A stretch of 64,000 nucleotides of DNA from Carposina sasakii (GCA_014607495.2 CP053168.1:434001-498000); one strand, 5' to 3'; positions 41,031 to 52,682 are shown, counted from the stretch's first letter. A program made the numbers and translations. The notes: generated by a model not told the origin, from the sequence alone.

Positions 41031-41163
41031 CTATACAGCGGCTTGCCACCAGCATGTCTGAACCACAGCACCATGTAGACTCTATCCTCATTGGAGTCAG
41101 GTTCAATGTCGCATGGCAGCGAGGCGGTCCTCCCCACCACCGCCTCCACCTCCTGCGTGGACA
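41031..41163 (-). CDS. Exon of a Sidestep-like immunoglobulin-superfamily protein
   Basis: A 133-bp internal exon. On the minus strand an acceptor (ttttgttccag) precedes position 41163, and a consensus donor AG|GTAAGT follows 41031 (intron starts at 41030). The 43 full codons read STQEVEAVVGRTASLPCDIE, PDSNEDRVYMVLWFRHAGGK and PLY: the first half of a V-type Ig domain. Visible are the first disulfide Cys in SLPCD and the core Trp in VLWFR. VEAVVGRTASLPCDI...VLWF...PLY is the hallmark of insect Sidestep-family receptors, motor-axon guidance ligands of Beat proteins on the cell surface. Codons are split at both ends (2 bases each). Codon use is GC-richer than the surroundings. No neighbouring exon was found, so the introns on both sides are probably many kb. 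Domain call firm; subfamily inferred. Confidence 0.85.
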
Positions 41164-41874
41164 CTGGAACAAAATCCACTGGAATTTCAATTATATGACG
41201 TAATTACGTATTGGTTCGCTAGATGGCATTATAATTATTAACTCGAAAAACAACGTTAATTATTTTTTAAAACCTCGATTTTGGCGCGATTATTAATGAT
41301 ACATGGTATAATTTGAGCAAGCTAATGCTAAAGCAGAAGCATTTGTAGATAAAATCTTGGAGAATACGTCCTGTGCCATACTTTGTATAAAAATTTTCAA
41401 ACCCCTTTAATTTTGATTTACTTTTCATTCTTTCATTTAAGAAAGTCAAGTCAAATTCAAGATATTGTACTATTTTGATTAATTTCTGAAAATCATAGAT
41501 ATACAGAGTGTAACAGATAATAAATCTTACAAAAAGAACCAACTACAGAAAACTTCATAAGTTTTTATCTCATAATCTGTCAAACAGACATCACATTGGC
41601 CCAAGTATAAAACTACATTAGGGGTACTTTCTGGTGTTTTTATCGAGCGTTCCCGATCATTTGGACCCGCGGGGAAGTCGTTTCTTTTTACGCGGAATAA
41701 AACAGGTCCCCGGGACGTAGTGGGTGACGTAAAAATTCGCTCTTAGGTACTTTGATGACTTTTACGGAATATATGAGGGGCACTTAATATTTTGGTCTTT
41801 TTTTACTGAAAAACCAGAAGCAAGTTTTTAGCTGTCATAATACAGAATGTAGCAGAAGGGGTATCAGGTCCTGC
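41164..41874. other. Unassigned, intron upstream of the Ig exon
   Basis: Short MITE-2-like end scraps (tacagagtgtaacagataat at about 41502; acagaatgtagcagaagggg at about 41825). The 91-codon minus frame at 41267 has low-complexity, TM-poor content and no recognised domain. Confidence 0.4.
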
Positions 41875-42085
41875 GTTGATGCGGGGCTTCATTATAATAC
41901 ATAAGCTGTTTCTCTTTTCGTGTCGTAAGAGTCGACTAAGGAACTCGGGCGTTATCTCAGGCTATAAACTAGAAACTTGTCACTGACAATTAACATGTTT
42001 CCCGGTTATACTAAACGTGGTAGTGGGAACTCCTTTATGATCCTACAATGGCGTATGGGGAACACAGCCATGTGTATAATTAATG
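41875..42085 (+). repeat. SINE-B copy
   Basis: gatgcggggcttcattataa, gtcgtaagagtcgactaagg, aactcgggcgttatctcagg, aacttgtcactgacaattaa, tatactaaacgtggtagtgg and gaacacagccatgtgtataa. Confidence 0.65.
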
Positions 42086-42573
42086 TATCTGACACAAATG
42101 CACATATCTTCAGTTACACGTGTATGTATTTTTCGTGTACTGTCCTACCTTACTCTAATGGCTAGACCTTGTAGCAGCTATCTAGTCGCGGTCTGTCATA
42201 AAACGGTTCATATTTGAAGTCCGAGGGACGTAGTAGGTATACTTTATATTCCATATTTTGATTACAGATCTGGTTTTAATTATGGCACACTAATGGTGCC
42301 TTTCAACAAATCCATAAAAAATTTACTACAAGAAAATTGTATAGTTTTTAACAAAACTTAATTGAAAATCCAACTTAAGTATACGCTTTTAACGTTAAAA
42401 ACGCGAAGCATAATCTACATTCAGAATAGAATCCGAAAGAACAGCCTGTAAAAAACTACCTCGCCTGGAAAAGTCGTGGTCTAGAAAAAGCTTTGACTAC
42501 CTTGACAGTGATATATTTACAGAAAACCGTATGTTAAAGGTAATAAAGAGTTTCTATTCGCTATATCTATGAC
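42086..42573. other. Unassigned sequence
   Basis: Nothing supported. Confidence 0.35.
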
Positions 42574-42832
42574 TTAGCCGCGTGGTGCTGGCAGAGTAGA
42601 GTTTATACCACCCCATGCCTGCCATGGGTATGGTACCAGGCGATTAAGGGTTTCCGGGAGGTGGGCAGCAGCGCCTCCCGTGCTGACAACATAGTCCGAA
42701 AATCACACTGCGGTCACCAACCAGCCTGCCCAGCGTGGTGACTATGAGCATAAACCCCCCTATGGCAGTAGTCTTATGGCGTGCCCTGAGGGAGGCCCAG
42801 TGGACTGCAATAGGCTGAAGACAAGACAAGAC
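42574..42832 (+). mobile_element. SINE-A copy, near full length
   Basis: ttagccgcgtggtgctggca, ccccatgcctgccatgggta, ccgggaggtgggcagcagcg, cagcgtggtgactatgagca, tggcgtgccctgagggaggc and agtggactgcaataggctga. Candidate target duplication atatctat(g/a)ac at 42563 and 42833. Confidence 0.8.
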
Positions 42833-43147
42833 ATATCTATAACTAGCCGGAATGTATATAAATCGACTAAAGATTAACAACATACTAATTTAATATTATT
42901 TATAGGTCATAGTAGCTACACAGTGAAGTGTCAAGTAATTAATTATTATTATTATCGGTGTGTTGCGACAACGAACGTCGATGCCTAACGATGTTACTTT
43001 GTCTAAGCAAAATATACAATACACATACACAACAAAATATATAACAAAAAGCGCTCTCATATAAGAATTCTCTATTCACGCCACTATAGGACAACTGACT
43101 TTTAGCAGTTCTCCTAGATTTTTTTATGTATAAAAATTAACATACTA
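42833..43147. other. Unassigned sequence
   Basis: ttgcgacaacgaacgtcgat at 42963 recurs, diverged, near 19264 and 28383. No gene. Confidence 0.35.
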
Positions 43148-43509
43148 TACAGGTGTTATTTGGTCATCAACGTTCTCAAAAATTACGGAATCTCCTCATC
43201 ATCACGATCATTGGAAGTATCTGGTTCCCAAGATACGAGTATTAGAGTCCAAAGTTGAGTAAAAAGACTGCGTTTTTCTGCATAAATGAACATAGTCGCG
43301 CGTAGCAAGATTTTTCACTAGAAATAATTAATATACCTATTCTATGAAAAAACTAGCATTAACATTTGACACTATAAAATTCGCGTGATCAAGTTTTTTT
43401 ATTTTTTTTTTATTTACACCGTGTCCCAGCATTTTTTTGGCATAAACTTACTTTATTTGATGTATAGAGTACGTACCCTTCGTTAAGGATGGCAACGAAA
43501 AAACACCCT
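43148..43509 (-). mobile_element. MITE-1, full length, reverse
   Basis: tacaggtgttatttggtcat to ggcaacgaaaaaacaccctt; internal ctcctcatcatcacgatcat, ttgagtaaaaagactgcgtt and tgatgtatagagtacgtacc. Confidence 0.8.
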
Positions 43510-43811
43510 TAATATAAAATGACAATCGACAAATAACTTGTGTATGCTTTCATGTCGAACAAATGATTTCAATTTCTATATATCATATTCTACTATGTAT
43601 TATTATCTTACTCTACAGATATGTCTCAGCCAGTGTACAGGAATATAAACCGTTTGCCAGGCTGCTATCGGCGGGAAACGTGAGCGTTTAGCATTTGTAC
43701 ACCCCGTGGAATGTTGAACTAGGTCTTATAGGTCGAGCTGGATAGGGTTAAGCGACCCTAGCTGTGGTCGATTGTTGGATGGGTTATCATAGATTATATA
43801 ATACCTTACTA

Positions 43812-44067
43812 AAGCCGCCTGGTGCCGGCAGAGTAGAATTCGTCCACCCCATGTCTGCCCGTGGGTATCGTACGAGGCGGTCAAGGGTTTTCGGGAGGTG
43901 GGCAGCAGCGCCTCCCGTGTTGACAACATAGTCTAAAATACAAACTGCGGTCACCAACCCGTCTGCCCAGCGTGGTGACTACGGGCAAATACCTCCCATG
44001 GCAGTCTTGTGGCATGCCCTGGGGAAGGCCTACGTCCAGCAGTGGACTGCAATAGGCTGATGATGAT
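43812..44067 (+). mobile_element. SINE-A, full length, with 12-bp target duplication
   Basis: Starts aagccgcctggtgccggcag and ends ataggctgatgatgat. The direct repeat aataccttacta flanks it (43800-43811 and 44068-44079). It shares its last ~45 bp (aggcctacgtccagcagtgg ...) with RTE LINE 3' ends, implying mobilisation by RTE machinery. Head: gccggcagagtagaattcgt; no canonical tRNA boxes seen. Confidence 0.88.
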
Positions 44068-44079
44068 AATACCTTACTA

Positions 44080-45189
44080 GTATAGACTTTATCTCAAATG
44101 AGCAAGCGTGGAGAATTTTACGCGAATTGTTCGAATAATTTTTTTCATAACAAAAGAAAACTTAAAGTAGATCTGCTTGGAATTAGAACTAACCATCAAT
44201 AATCGAGTATGAAAAACTGGTTACAGATCACGTGTTCACTATCATCCTGTATATCTGACTGTCACGTACACCTTGTATTAACGGTGTATGACATGTTTAT
44301 TTATAAAACGTCATGAATTATCGTGCATTATATAATGCACCTTTCCTTTTATGTAGAAAGGTCTAGAATCGTTAGCTGGCTATTTAACAAGAGCTATTAG
44401 CCTTTGTTCTTGGTGGTTAGGACATTGCTTAGGTTTTCTAGATATAACTTATTAAGCTTACGTTTTATTTTTGGATATTAAATTTCTTTCAGAATAAACA
44501 ATATTTTTTTTTGAAGTTAACACTAGTGCAGTATTCCCAGTAATATGAAACAGAACATGTATTTTTGCAAAAGAATTTGAACATTGTTTCAGCATAGTTG
44601 ATAGGTATTCCATATATTTTGCCGTCAAATGTAATTTTCAAACAGTGTCTAACCGCGTTTTTGTTATAACACCACTTATGTCCTGTAATATAGGCATGGG
44701 AAGTCAGTCATAAAACAAATGCCAAATCCTTGGAAATATGGGATCAATAAGGAAGTCATTTAATAAATAATACCAGTGGGTCTTGCGTGTAATTCATAAT
44801 AGAGTCAAAGTAAGCTGCTGGGACATAAACCATAGTCATATAGTCATCAATCATAGTCATATAGGGCCATAGTCAGAACTTTGTTAAGCCTCTCAACTGA
44901 CAAAGCATTTTAGGTTAACAACCTATATAGAAGTTTTGAACTGAAGTTCCCATAGGAAAAGTCAGAAGGGGATAGATAGGTTGCATAGGTTTCAATGTCG
45001 CTGGTTTAGAAGTGCGCCTTCAGAGTACGTTTCAGGTCTTGGTGAAGATGCAGCTGTTGTCCTTCTCCGTACTTATAACTATTGTGTATGCAACATATCT
45101 AGAACAATGATTAAGTAAATAAAGCGTGGAGGGGTATCAGACAAACTTATTTTTGAATTAGTAATACGAGTATTAGTTAGATTTAATAC
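44080..45189. other. Unassigned sequence
   Basis: About 1.1 kb with no protein-like frame. A perfect 18-bp palindrome gtgcattatataatgcac lies at about 44322. Part of 44610-44665 is a small dispersed repeat shared with 26490. Confidence 0.35.
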
Positions 45190-45345
45190 TAGTAATATTA
45201 TAGCGATTTTAATAAAATTTGGTATGGAGTTAGCTGACACAAAGGCTACTTTTTATCCCGGGAAAATATCTTTATCCCGGATAATTTAGACATTTTGTTT
45301 TTTCTGCAGTCCACGCGGATGAAGTCGCGGGCGTCCATTAGTAAA
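45190..45345 (+). repeat. Repeat-N fragment
   Basis: gcgattttaataaaatttgg, tatggagttagctgacacaa, aggctactttttatcccggg and ctgcagtccacgcggatgaa, ending gcgggcgtccattagta. Confidence 0.7.
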
Positions 45346-45384
45346 GTAATATGATTAAACTTATCTCGGTCTGCATCTTCGTTT

Positions 45385-45550
45385 ATGTATGTCTTAAGAG
45401 AGGAACTCAGGGCATTCTTTCAGGCCATAAGCTAGCAACTAAGTCTTGTCACTGTCATCTGCTCCCGCAATACTAAACGTGACTGTGAGATCTTCTATAA
45501 GATCCAGCAGTTCTGGCTATCCCTATTTCGGGAACACAGCTATGTGTTTT
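45385..45550 (+). repeat. SINE-B copy
   Basis: gtcttaagagaggaactcag, gcattctttcaggccataag, ctagcaactaagtcttgtca, caatactaaacgtgactgtg, gatccagcagttctggctat and ttcgggaacacagctatgtg. Confidence 0.6.
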
Positions 45551-45829
45551 ATGATTAAAATTTATCTCTATGTTTAATCCATCCATGCTAAGTGCTAGCT
45601 GCACATAGGTTGGGAACGAGCGACATGACCCAGATTCGAATGTTTTCATTTGTTGTCCACGGTTTGGTAGAATTAGTTCAATTGTTTCACCTTTACACAG
45701 GAAATTAAATATAGATTGGATTTTTAATTGAATTATTAATAGACACATCTGTATCATAGGCTAGAAATGAAATTGAATGGTGTGTTTGGGATTTCTGAAT
45801 ACGAGGTTTTACTCAAGTAAAGTTTAGAG

Positions 45830-46188
45830 CAGGGGTGTCAACATAATTTTGTGAAGGGCCAAGTTTAGTAGTTTTGTTACTGTAGCAGGCCAAAAGAGAT
45901 TCCCAATAGCACTATTAACATATAATAAAAAGAAACTGCAATGAGATACCTACGAGTATGTGATTTAAAGAGCCTCAGGCCCGCCATACACGTACTGCTC
46001 GAGCAGTTACAAAGTGATCAACATACACGGACCGCTCTTGCAGTCAAGTATTTAGTTAGATGATAAAATTAATTAACGAAGGTTGGACCATTTTTACTGA
46101 ACGAATATCAAAGGATGTCGTTGCGGGCCGGATGAAGGGCTTATGCGGGACGCTTTGTGGCCCGAGGGCCGTATGTTAGACGGACCTG
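45830..46188. mobile_element. hAT-type MITE resembling SPIN elements
   Basis: Starts caggggtgtcaacataattt tgtgaagggcc and ends tggcccgagggccgtatgtt, agacggacctg; the ends form the inverted repeat typical of SPIN/Charlie-like hAT MITEs. The 8-bp target copies are gtttagag (45822-45829) and gtttggag (46189-46196), one mismatch. A second inverted-repeat piece, cccgccatacacgtactgct, is nested at about 45980-46050. Non-coding. Confidence 0.8.
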
Positions 46189-46304
46189 GTTTGGAGCTAA
46201 AGATTGTTTAAATGTATTAATTGTTTAAACACCCAAGTGATTTCAAGTTACTTTTTTTAACTTAAGTTATGTTTTCAGTAATCCAGTTTAACTAGTATAT
46301 ATCA

Positions 46305-46450
46305 GCTGTATCTCCTTCCGTAATCTAGTAACTTGTCACTGATCTTTAACTCCGCAATGCTTAGCGTGCCTCTAAGATGTCGGTGATGATTCGGCAATTC
46401 CGGTTTCTCTATTTCGGGAGAACAGCCATGTGTATAGTCTGAGAGAAAGG
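46305..46450 (+). repeat. SINE-B copy, diverged
   Basis: tcagctgtatctccttccgt, aatctagtaacttgtcactg, gcaatgcttagcgtgcctct and ctatttcgggagaacagcca. Confidence 0.6.
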
Positions 46451-48214
46451 CCCTGAGTTTCTTAGTTTTCCATTTAGAGTAACTAAAACCTTCTCCAAGA
46501 CAATTCCAGAAAACTCTCTCCATGTAGAACGTATCCACTAGGGCGGCAATACGTTTCAACCAATCGAAAAGTTGCATCTTGTTTAAACAGATTAAGCTTC
46601 AGGCGATTCGAGGAACTTTTCTCGACTTGCCTGATTCTTTTGATTAAATCGAGTTGAGTTTTGCATGTCGGTTTCCTTGGTTGATGTACTTAGATATATC
46701 GTGTATGTTCTGGTTATGTCACATCAATATCTGGGCATTGTTTTTAGGGTCCTGTACAAAATTTCAAATACGTAACCCTTATAAGACCACTCATGCGTCT
46801 GTCTGTCTGTCCATCCGCCTGTCAGAGCCAATTTCTCCGAATCTACAGGAGAAAATCAGGTAGAGTTATGTAATCCTGTGACCTAAATATAGATGTGTAA
46901 AGAAAATAAATATTTTTGTAAATAAGGGTCACTTTTAGGACCTTTATGTGACGAATTATGAAACTAAAAAATTCATACCATAGGTACTGTTACATTTCAA
47001 CTGAAAGTTACAATATCTTTGCTATTGTAGTAAAATAAATACATAGTTCTGATTTTATTCAAGAAATAAAACAAAAATTAACCTTTCCCCCATCGACTTG
47101 GAAGGTTGGAGTGAACCTAGCTCTGATTCCACTAATAAACCGCAATAAAGCAAAAGCGTGACGTAAGCTTGTGTCAGCCATTTTTACCCCGTGCCACAGC
47201 GTAGAATATTGTACAAAACCCGACCGCAAAACCAATATCATAGGCACCTCTTTATCCCTATTTCAGCACAGAAGCAATCTTCTTATATTATCACTTAGTA
47301 ACGTACGTGATATCGCACTCGGGGACATTGGTCACGTGGGCTGACACCGCCAATATGATCGGGGAAATATGGGAATGGGGCTTAATATGGAAGCTGCTGT
47401 TTCACAATATGCTGATGCTGCAAATGCGTAGATGAGATAGTTGGGTCATAACAATACTGTTTCACTGTCGTATCGTAATAAATAATAATGTTCACCTTAT
47501 ATTGCGCTTTAATATTTATGTAATAATAATATTTTTTTTATTATGATTGCGTTATGTTTAAACTTAACTTAACATTTGCCATGGTCATGATGTCTTCTAA
47601 CGATTTAGTAGGTACATACGGTCAGGTAGACATTATTTACTAGTAGTGGCAATATAAATATTTGAATTTAAAAATATGTTGCCAGAAAAAGAATAAAATG
47701 TCCAAATTTTCAAATACCCATTCCATTACTTAATATACGTAACAAATCAGGAATATTCCGCACAGTAGAGCAGAACCCAGTAGCTTCTATTTGAAGACTT
47801 TAGGGTCCAATTGGATCGGAAACAGAACCTTTGGGGCATGAGGCAATGCTTCAATGGTTCCGTAGATGTATAAAAGAGAAAATATAAAACTTTCATTTCA
47901 TGTCTATTTACGTTTATGTGAACTGAAGTGGGTAATGTTAGGCAATTGAGAGTTTGTAGCTCGGAATATGGCGCGTTATGATTGCTATATGAAAATACTT
48001 TAGCGACGGAAAACCTACATTGTTGGACAACCTACAGGTTGACAGGTGAAGAGTGTTTTTTTTGTGATTTGCACACTTCTGCCTACCTTGTCCCCTTAAG
48101 GTCAGTTCGCACCGAGGCACAGAGAGAGAGCACATGACACTGTCAGCTCATTTTAATAGACAGACTAAAAATATACTTCTACAGATTTTTATGGCGATAA
48201 TTCAGAACAATGCC
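46451..48214. other. Mostly unassigned sequence
   Basis: The minus-strand patch about 47140-47225 (gggtaaaaatggctgacaca, agcttacgtcacgc in reverse) looks like a dispersed repeat. gcacacttctgcctaccttg at 48072 and the following gtcagttcgcaccgaggcac are scraps of others. No gene supported. Confidence 0.35.
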
Positions 48215-48420
48215 TGTGCTCATACGCGGTTTCACTATAATACGTTAGCTGCATCGCCTTTCCTGCATGTCGTAAGAGTCGTTTAAGGAACTCAGGGAAT
48301 CCACAGGCGATGAACTAGCAACTTGTCACTGCATCATTAACATTTGACGCCGTTATGCTAAGCATGGGTGTAAGGATCTCTTTCGTGAGCTTGTAGCTTT
48401 GCCTACCCTTTTTTGCTTTA
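48215..48420 (+). repeat. SINE-B copy
   Basis: tcatacgcggtttcactata, gcatcgcctttcctgcatgt, taagagtcgtttaaggaact, acaggcgatgaactagcaac and tatgctaagcatgggtgtaa. Confidence 0.6.
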
Positions 48421-48799
48421 GCTTTTTTCTGATCTATCCCCTGAAGCGGACAAACAGGGTCAGAAATAATCAGCATAACCCAAATTAACTTTAACGTTGG
48501 ATCATAAAATGGATCATAATATTTAGATGAGCGGCCATAATTATGATAATTATGATCGTTACTGAAACAAACAAGTACACAGTTAATACACACCCATGTT
48601 TAAAAGGGCTTTGTAAACTCGCTAAAAAGTTAATATCTACCAAGTCAATAAAATCAGGAAGGGTTAATTTAACCCTTAACGGGCTCCTGTATCGAATCAT
48701 GTTAAGCTTCTTCTTGGAAAATATAATATCTTTTGCATGGACTTTGGTGTCCCTATGTATGTATGATAATAGTTTCAATGCAATCATCGGAGGAAAATT

Positions 48800-48865
48800 A
48801 TATGATCTGCTGCAATGCAACGCACGGAATGCGAGAGGTCGTGAGTTCAAATCTCACTCGGGTGT
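48800..48865 (+). repeat. tRNA-like SINE remnant
   Basis: acgcacggaatgcgagaggt, cgtgagttcaaatctcactc, gggtg plus T-run and ttcttattaatatttac match the 3' half and tail of the tRNA-like head at 27747. The 5' half is gone. Confidence 0.55.
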
Positions 48866-49227
48866 TTTTTTTTTCATTTTCTTATTAATATTTACAATAT
48901 TATCAGATTAAAGGCTGTTTAACAGATCAAATAAGGAACGATAGGAAATGAAGATTTCGTTTTCTCTGCAGTGGGTTATTTACGCATTTGGACCTAAATA
49001 TCACTTCCGACATTCCAATAATGTAATCGTCACTAGCGGTTTTAAAAATATCCCTTTTACATTCCATCGCGTGGTCCACGATTAGTCCACCACAGAGATT
49101 AAAACGAGCGAAACACTTGAATATGAAAATGGAGGGCAAACGTAACAGCTAAAGATAAAGCGACGCGCGGCATCCCAGTGGCAATTATTTATTCCGATGT
49201 GCTGTGTTTGGTGCAAGGTATGAGATA

Positions 49228-49345
49228 TACAGGGTGTAATAAAGGGGGTATTTTAAGCGAAATGCCATGTATATATCAACAAAATTTGAGACTCGAAATC
49301 ATATGTTTACTTTTCCAGACTGTACGAGTATCAATATTTCTGAGT
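49228..49345 (+). mobile_element. MITE-2 left half
   Basis: tacagggtgtaataaagggg, gtattttaagcgaaatgcca, aaaatttgagactcgaaatc and tttacttttccagactgtac; the right half is missing. Confidence 0.65.
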
Positions 49346-49904
49346 CATTTAGCTTATATTTATTTATACCACGAAATTTAGAATGACTAGGCATTTTTTT
49401 TATCTGAAAAGTGACGTAGCCTCACCCTTAACTATGTATGATACTTGAAATGAGCTGAATAAAGAAAAGTACGTGTGCTTAAGGGTCAATTTAAAATACT
49501 TAAGAACAAGAGGTCGCAGTAGGTACGTAATAATTTTAACCGCATACATAATATAAAATCTTGTAACTTGCACCCTAACCAGGAAAAAACCAACCAGCAT
49601 ATATAACGTATGTTATAATTTATTAGGTACATTGTACATGAGTGAATTATCAGTACTAAAGATAAATAGATATACAAAGCCGGTTTTGAAAAAAAAAACA
49701 TTAGTCTTGCATTCGTAACCGGTTGCTGGATCGCGCATATATGGCTAATATTCTGATTTGTATAGCAAAGGAAATTCATGACTAAATTCACCATGAGGGT
49801 TGCTTTACACCACAGATGTGCTTTTTAAAATCCTAGACCACTATGCGCCGCCGCTTCCTTACTATCGAAACAAAGCACAGCTCAAGCTGGTCATCTCTGA
49901 TGGA

Positions 49905-50010
49905 AAAGCAAAAGGAACCTACCCGCGAAATTTGAAACTCGAAATAACATGTATTTTTTTGCAAGATGTATGAGCATTTCCGAGTTGTTTAGGAATTCCC
50001 CATACTATCT
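49905..50010 (+). mobile_element. MITE-2 internal fragment
   Basis: ggaacctacccgcgaaattt, gaaactcgaaataacatgta and gttgtttaggaattccccat correspond to the middle of the palindrome. Confidence 0.5.
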
Positions 50011-50324
50011 ATACCCCTTTATATAATATACCTAATAATGGTAATGACTAATGACCTTAGTTTTGAGACGAATTTATTTTTGTTTCTATATTAAAAATTC
50101 TGAGAGGTCACGAACGCACAACAGATGTAATTATATTAACACTGTAATAATAAATTTTATTAAAAACTAACAAAGAAAATGCCCAGCTTTTATTTCGTTT
50201 TCGTTAAATTATGAAAATAACATCTTTGATGAAAAATAGCCGAACTTTAATTTTAGATGTTAAAAAATTCAAATATCAATAAACGCGTAACCTTGAATCT
50301 AATTTTTTACTATAACATCACTTT

Positions 50325-50605
50325 TTCTTCTATGCTGCTCTGGGAGTGAAAAAAGAGCGTATAATACTACAGCTGCTTCTCTTCCCGGGCATACTGTATA
50401 AGTCAGCAGAGGGACAAGAGGGTCTTGGTGTTTTGTAGGCGATGGGCTGACCACCTGTCACTACTAACCGAACTTGTACATCTCAACTATACCCTCAAAA
50501 TTGGTCAGCAGTGGCACCATGTGGTTCTATCGGCCCTTGGTGCTCTGCCTACCCCGTAAGGGATAAAGGCGTGATTATATGTATGTATGTATGTATGTAC
50601 ATCAC
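50325..50605 (+). repeat. SINE-C, full length, (GTAT)n tail
   Basis: ttctatgctgctctgggagt, gtataatactacagctgctt, ctcttcccgggcatactgta, gtcttggtgttttgtaggcg, ctgaccacctgtcactacta, ttggtcagcagtggcaccat and ctaccccgtaagggataaag, then gtatgtatgtatgtatgta. Confidence 0.8.
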
Positions 50606-51283
50606 TTTTTATAGTATAAATCAGTCTTATATAGGTAAAACAAGAGTTGATCTAACTAATAGAAGTAGGATGTAAGGTCTGAACACAAGTATTATGACAG
50701 TTTTGAAACATGGCAACCTTAGTATAAAACACTAATCATTTATCAATTATTATAACTACTTTGACTTGGCCTTCTACCATTGTAAAAGTAGTAAAAAAGA
50801 CTATTGTGTTATTTTAATTTGCACTACGAACAATTCTGCCAATTCTTTCATAGGTAGGTACATACATATCTCTCTATACGTATAATATAAAATGCTATGG
50901 GCTGTATGACTGACTGACGGAGCACAGCCTAAATACTTTTTTTTTTATTGGGGGGCTTTATTTATAAATTCTATATGTATCACTGATCCTATACATACAT
51001 ACAAAACAGTAGGCGATTAATTAAATTTTGTACTTCCTGTAAACATGGTCCAGTTTAAAAATTGTTCCTAAATTGGAAACTTCAGTATGTTTACGTTGGC
51101 ATAACGTTTACTATTTGTTATTCTTATGCTTTTAACATTTTAGATTCTTGAGAAAGTTTGATAAACGTTGGTGAAATCGGCCCAATCAAGTAGAACTTAC
51201 ATACAAAAAAACTTTTTCTTACCCTTTGCAGGTAGACTTAAATTTTATACAATGATAACATACATAGGCGCGCTTATAGACGT
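50606..51283. other. Unassigned AT-rich sequence
   Basis: Nothing supported; gatcctatacatacatacaa near 50984 may be a degraded tail. Confidence 0.35.
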
Positions 51284-51365
51284 GTCCGTGAACTTAGCAG
51301 CTCATTTACCAGCAGCTCAAAAATAAATCTGAGTTCTATTCTAGTGCAGGTGAGTTCTACAGTTC
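51284..51365 (+). mobile_element. Solo end of the palindromic satellite-armed element
   Basis: gtgtccgtgaacttagcagc, tcatttaccagcagctcaaa, aataaatctgagttctattc and tagtgcaggtgagttctaca match the outer ~80 bp of both arms of the 29406-37520 element, then homology stops abruptly. Confidence 0.8.
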
Positions 51366-51381
51366 CTGACAAAATAGAGTT

Positions 51382-51525
51382 TAATTCCAGCCCTCCTAGC
51401 ATGACCACGCATCGTGGATATCGTATCGTCTCTATACAAAATTCAACAATGCGGCTATATTTATCGTATATTTGCAGGCTAAATGTTGATAAATCGGTTT
51501 ATCATATCGGAACCACTTGGCATAG
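51382..51525 (+). repeat. Arm 1 of a widely spaced inverted repeat
   Basis: ccctcctagcatgaccacgc, atcgtggatatcgtatcgtc, tctatacaaaattcaacaat, gcggctatatttatcgtata and aatcggtttatcatatcgg are mirrored at 53648-53790. Starts only about 15 bp after the solo palindrome end. Confidence 0.75.
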
Positions 51526-51689
51526 CGAAAGTTATTATTCAAAACTGTTATGAAATATTGAAGTTTATAATCTTTTATAAAAGAAAAAGTCTCTGATCCA
51601 GTGTAGGCAACCGAAAATATAGGAGAACTATGAAAAATTGCCGCCTGTCAGTGTTTTAGGATTCTTTCGGTGTAGTTGTGATGATCGCT

Positions 51690-51988
51690 GTCTGTACATG
51701 GAAGATATATGAGAAAAAATATTATAGGAGACCTTTATTAACGCAATAGTATCCAAAACGATGATTTTTGGAATTTTTGTCTATGTGTCTGTTTGTCTGT
51801 GCGTTTGTGCACGCTTATTTCAAAAACGGCTGAACTGATTTCGATGCAGTTTTCAGGAATATATTGTGACAGGTCCCACTTAACATATAGGCTACTTTTT
51901 ATCCCGGGAAAATGTTTTTATCCCGAATAATTTCGACATTTTGTTTTTCTGTAGTCCAAGCGGACGGAGTCGCGGGCGTTCACTAGTA
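51690..51988 (+). repeat. Repeat-N, longest copy
   Basis: gatcgctgtctgtacatgga, gacctttattaacgcaatag, gtttgtctgtgcgtttgtgc, aaacggctgaactgatttcg, taacatataggctacttttt and ccaagcggacggagtcgcgg, ending gcgttcactagtatt. Confidence 0.75.
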
Positions 51989-52009
51989 TTGTAATATATT
52001 GCAATAGTC

Positions 52010-52190
52010 GGGGAGGCAGTTAGCAGCGTCTCCCGTGTTAACAACATAGTCCGAAAATCACACTGCGGTCACCAACCCGCCTGCCTAGCGTGGTGACTAT
52101 GGGCAAAAACCCCTAGGCAGTAGCCTTGTTACTTGCTCTGGAGTAGGCCTACGTCCAGCAGTGGACTGCAATAGGCTCACTTGTGTGATA
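52010..52190 (+). mobile_element. SINE-A, 5'-truncated
   Basis: ggcagttagcagcgtctccc, aatcacactgcggtcaccaa, gtggtgactatgggcaaaaa and cctacgtccagcagtggact, inserted next to the Repeat-N terminus. Confidence 0.75.
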
Positions 52191-52669
52191 TTATAAAGCC
52201 GGAGAGTTTGATTGAATTGAATAAATATTTTTATTTTAGTTGCTACACTGTTATATTGTTTTATGTCAAATGTTCTTTTGGCGCCGCTGTACGCTGTATT
52301 CTAGGTAACCAAGGCTTTTATTTAAAAAAATCAGTCGCCACTATGCGATGGACTTTTCTAAATATATTAACATAGGTAATGACATACTATGAAGCCTACT
52401 AAAGCACGTTAAAGAGGTCAAATACAGGTTACCTAACGTGAACGTGTGAGTTTTGACCTAAAAGTGTTTTAATTTGCATATTTCCTCCCCTTTCCGATAC
52501 GGTTGCATACTAAGTAGGATTTAATGACATTTCGAACTATAAATACCTATCGAAACTTTCCATCCACTAGTTCGCGAACTACAGTTTTGTTTAGTGCAGC
52601 TTTGTTTATTCTTTGTTTTGTAAACAGAATACAAGAGTTAGAGCAATGTATCCTAAATTGAGTTCAATC
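52191..52669. other. Unassigned sequence
   Basis: Nothing supported. cctataaatacctatcg near 52540 is not enough to call a promoter. Confidence 0.35.
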
Positions 52670-52682
52670 TGTGAAATCATTT

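Noticed and set aside
48315..48911. Overlapping 92-122-codon frames on both strands
   Set aside because: They run through SINE-B and the tRNA-like remnant and through simple AT-rich sequence; no protein features.
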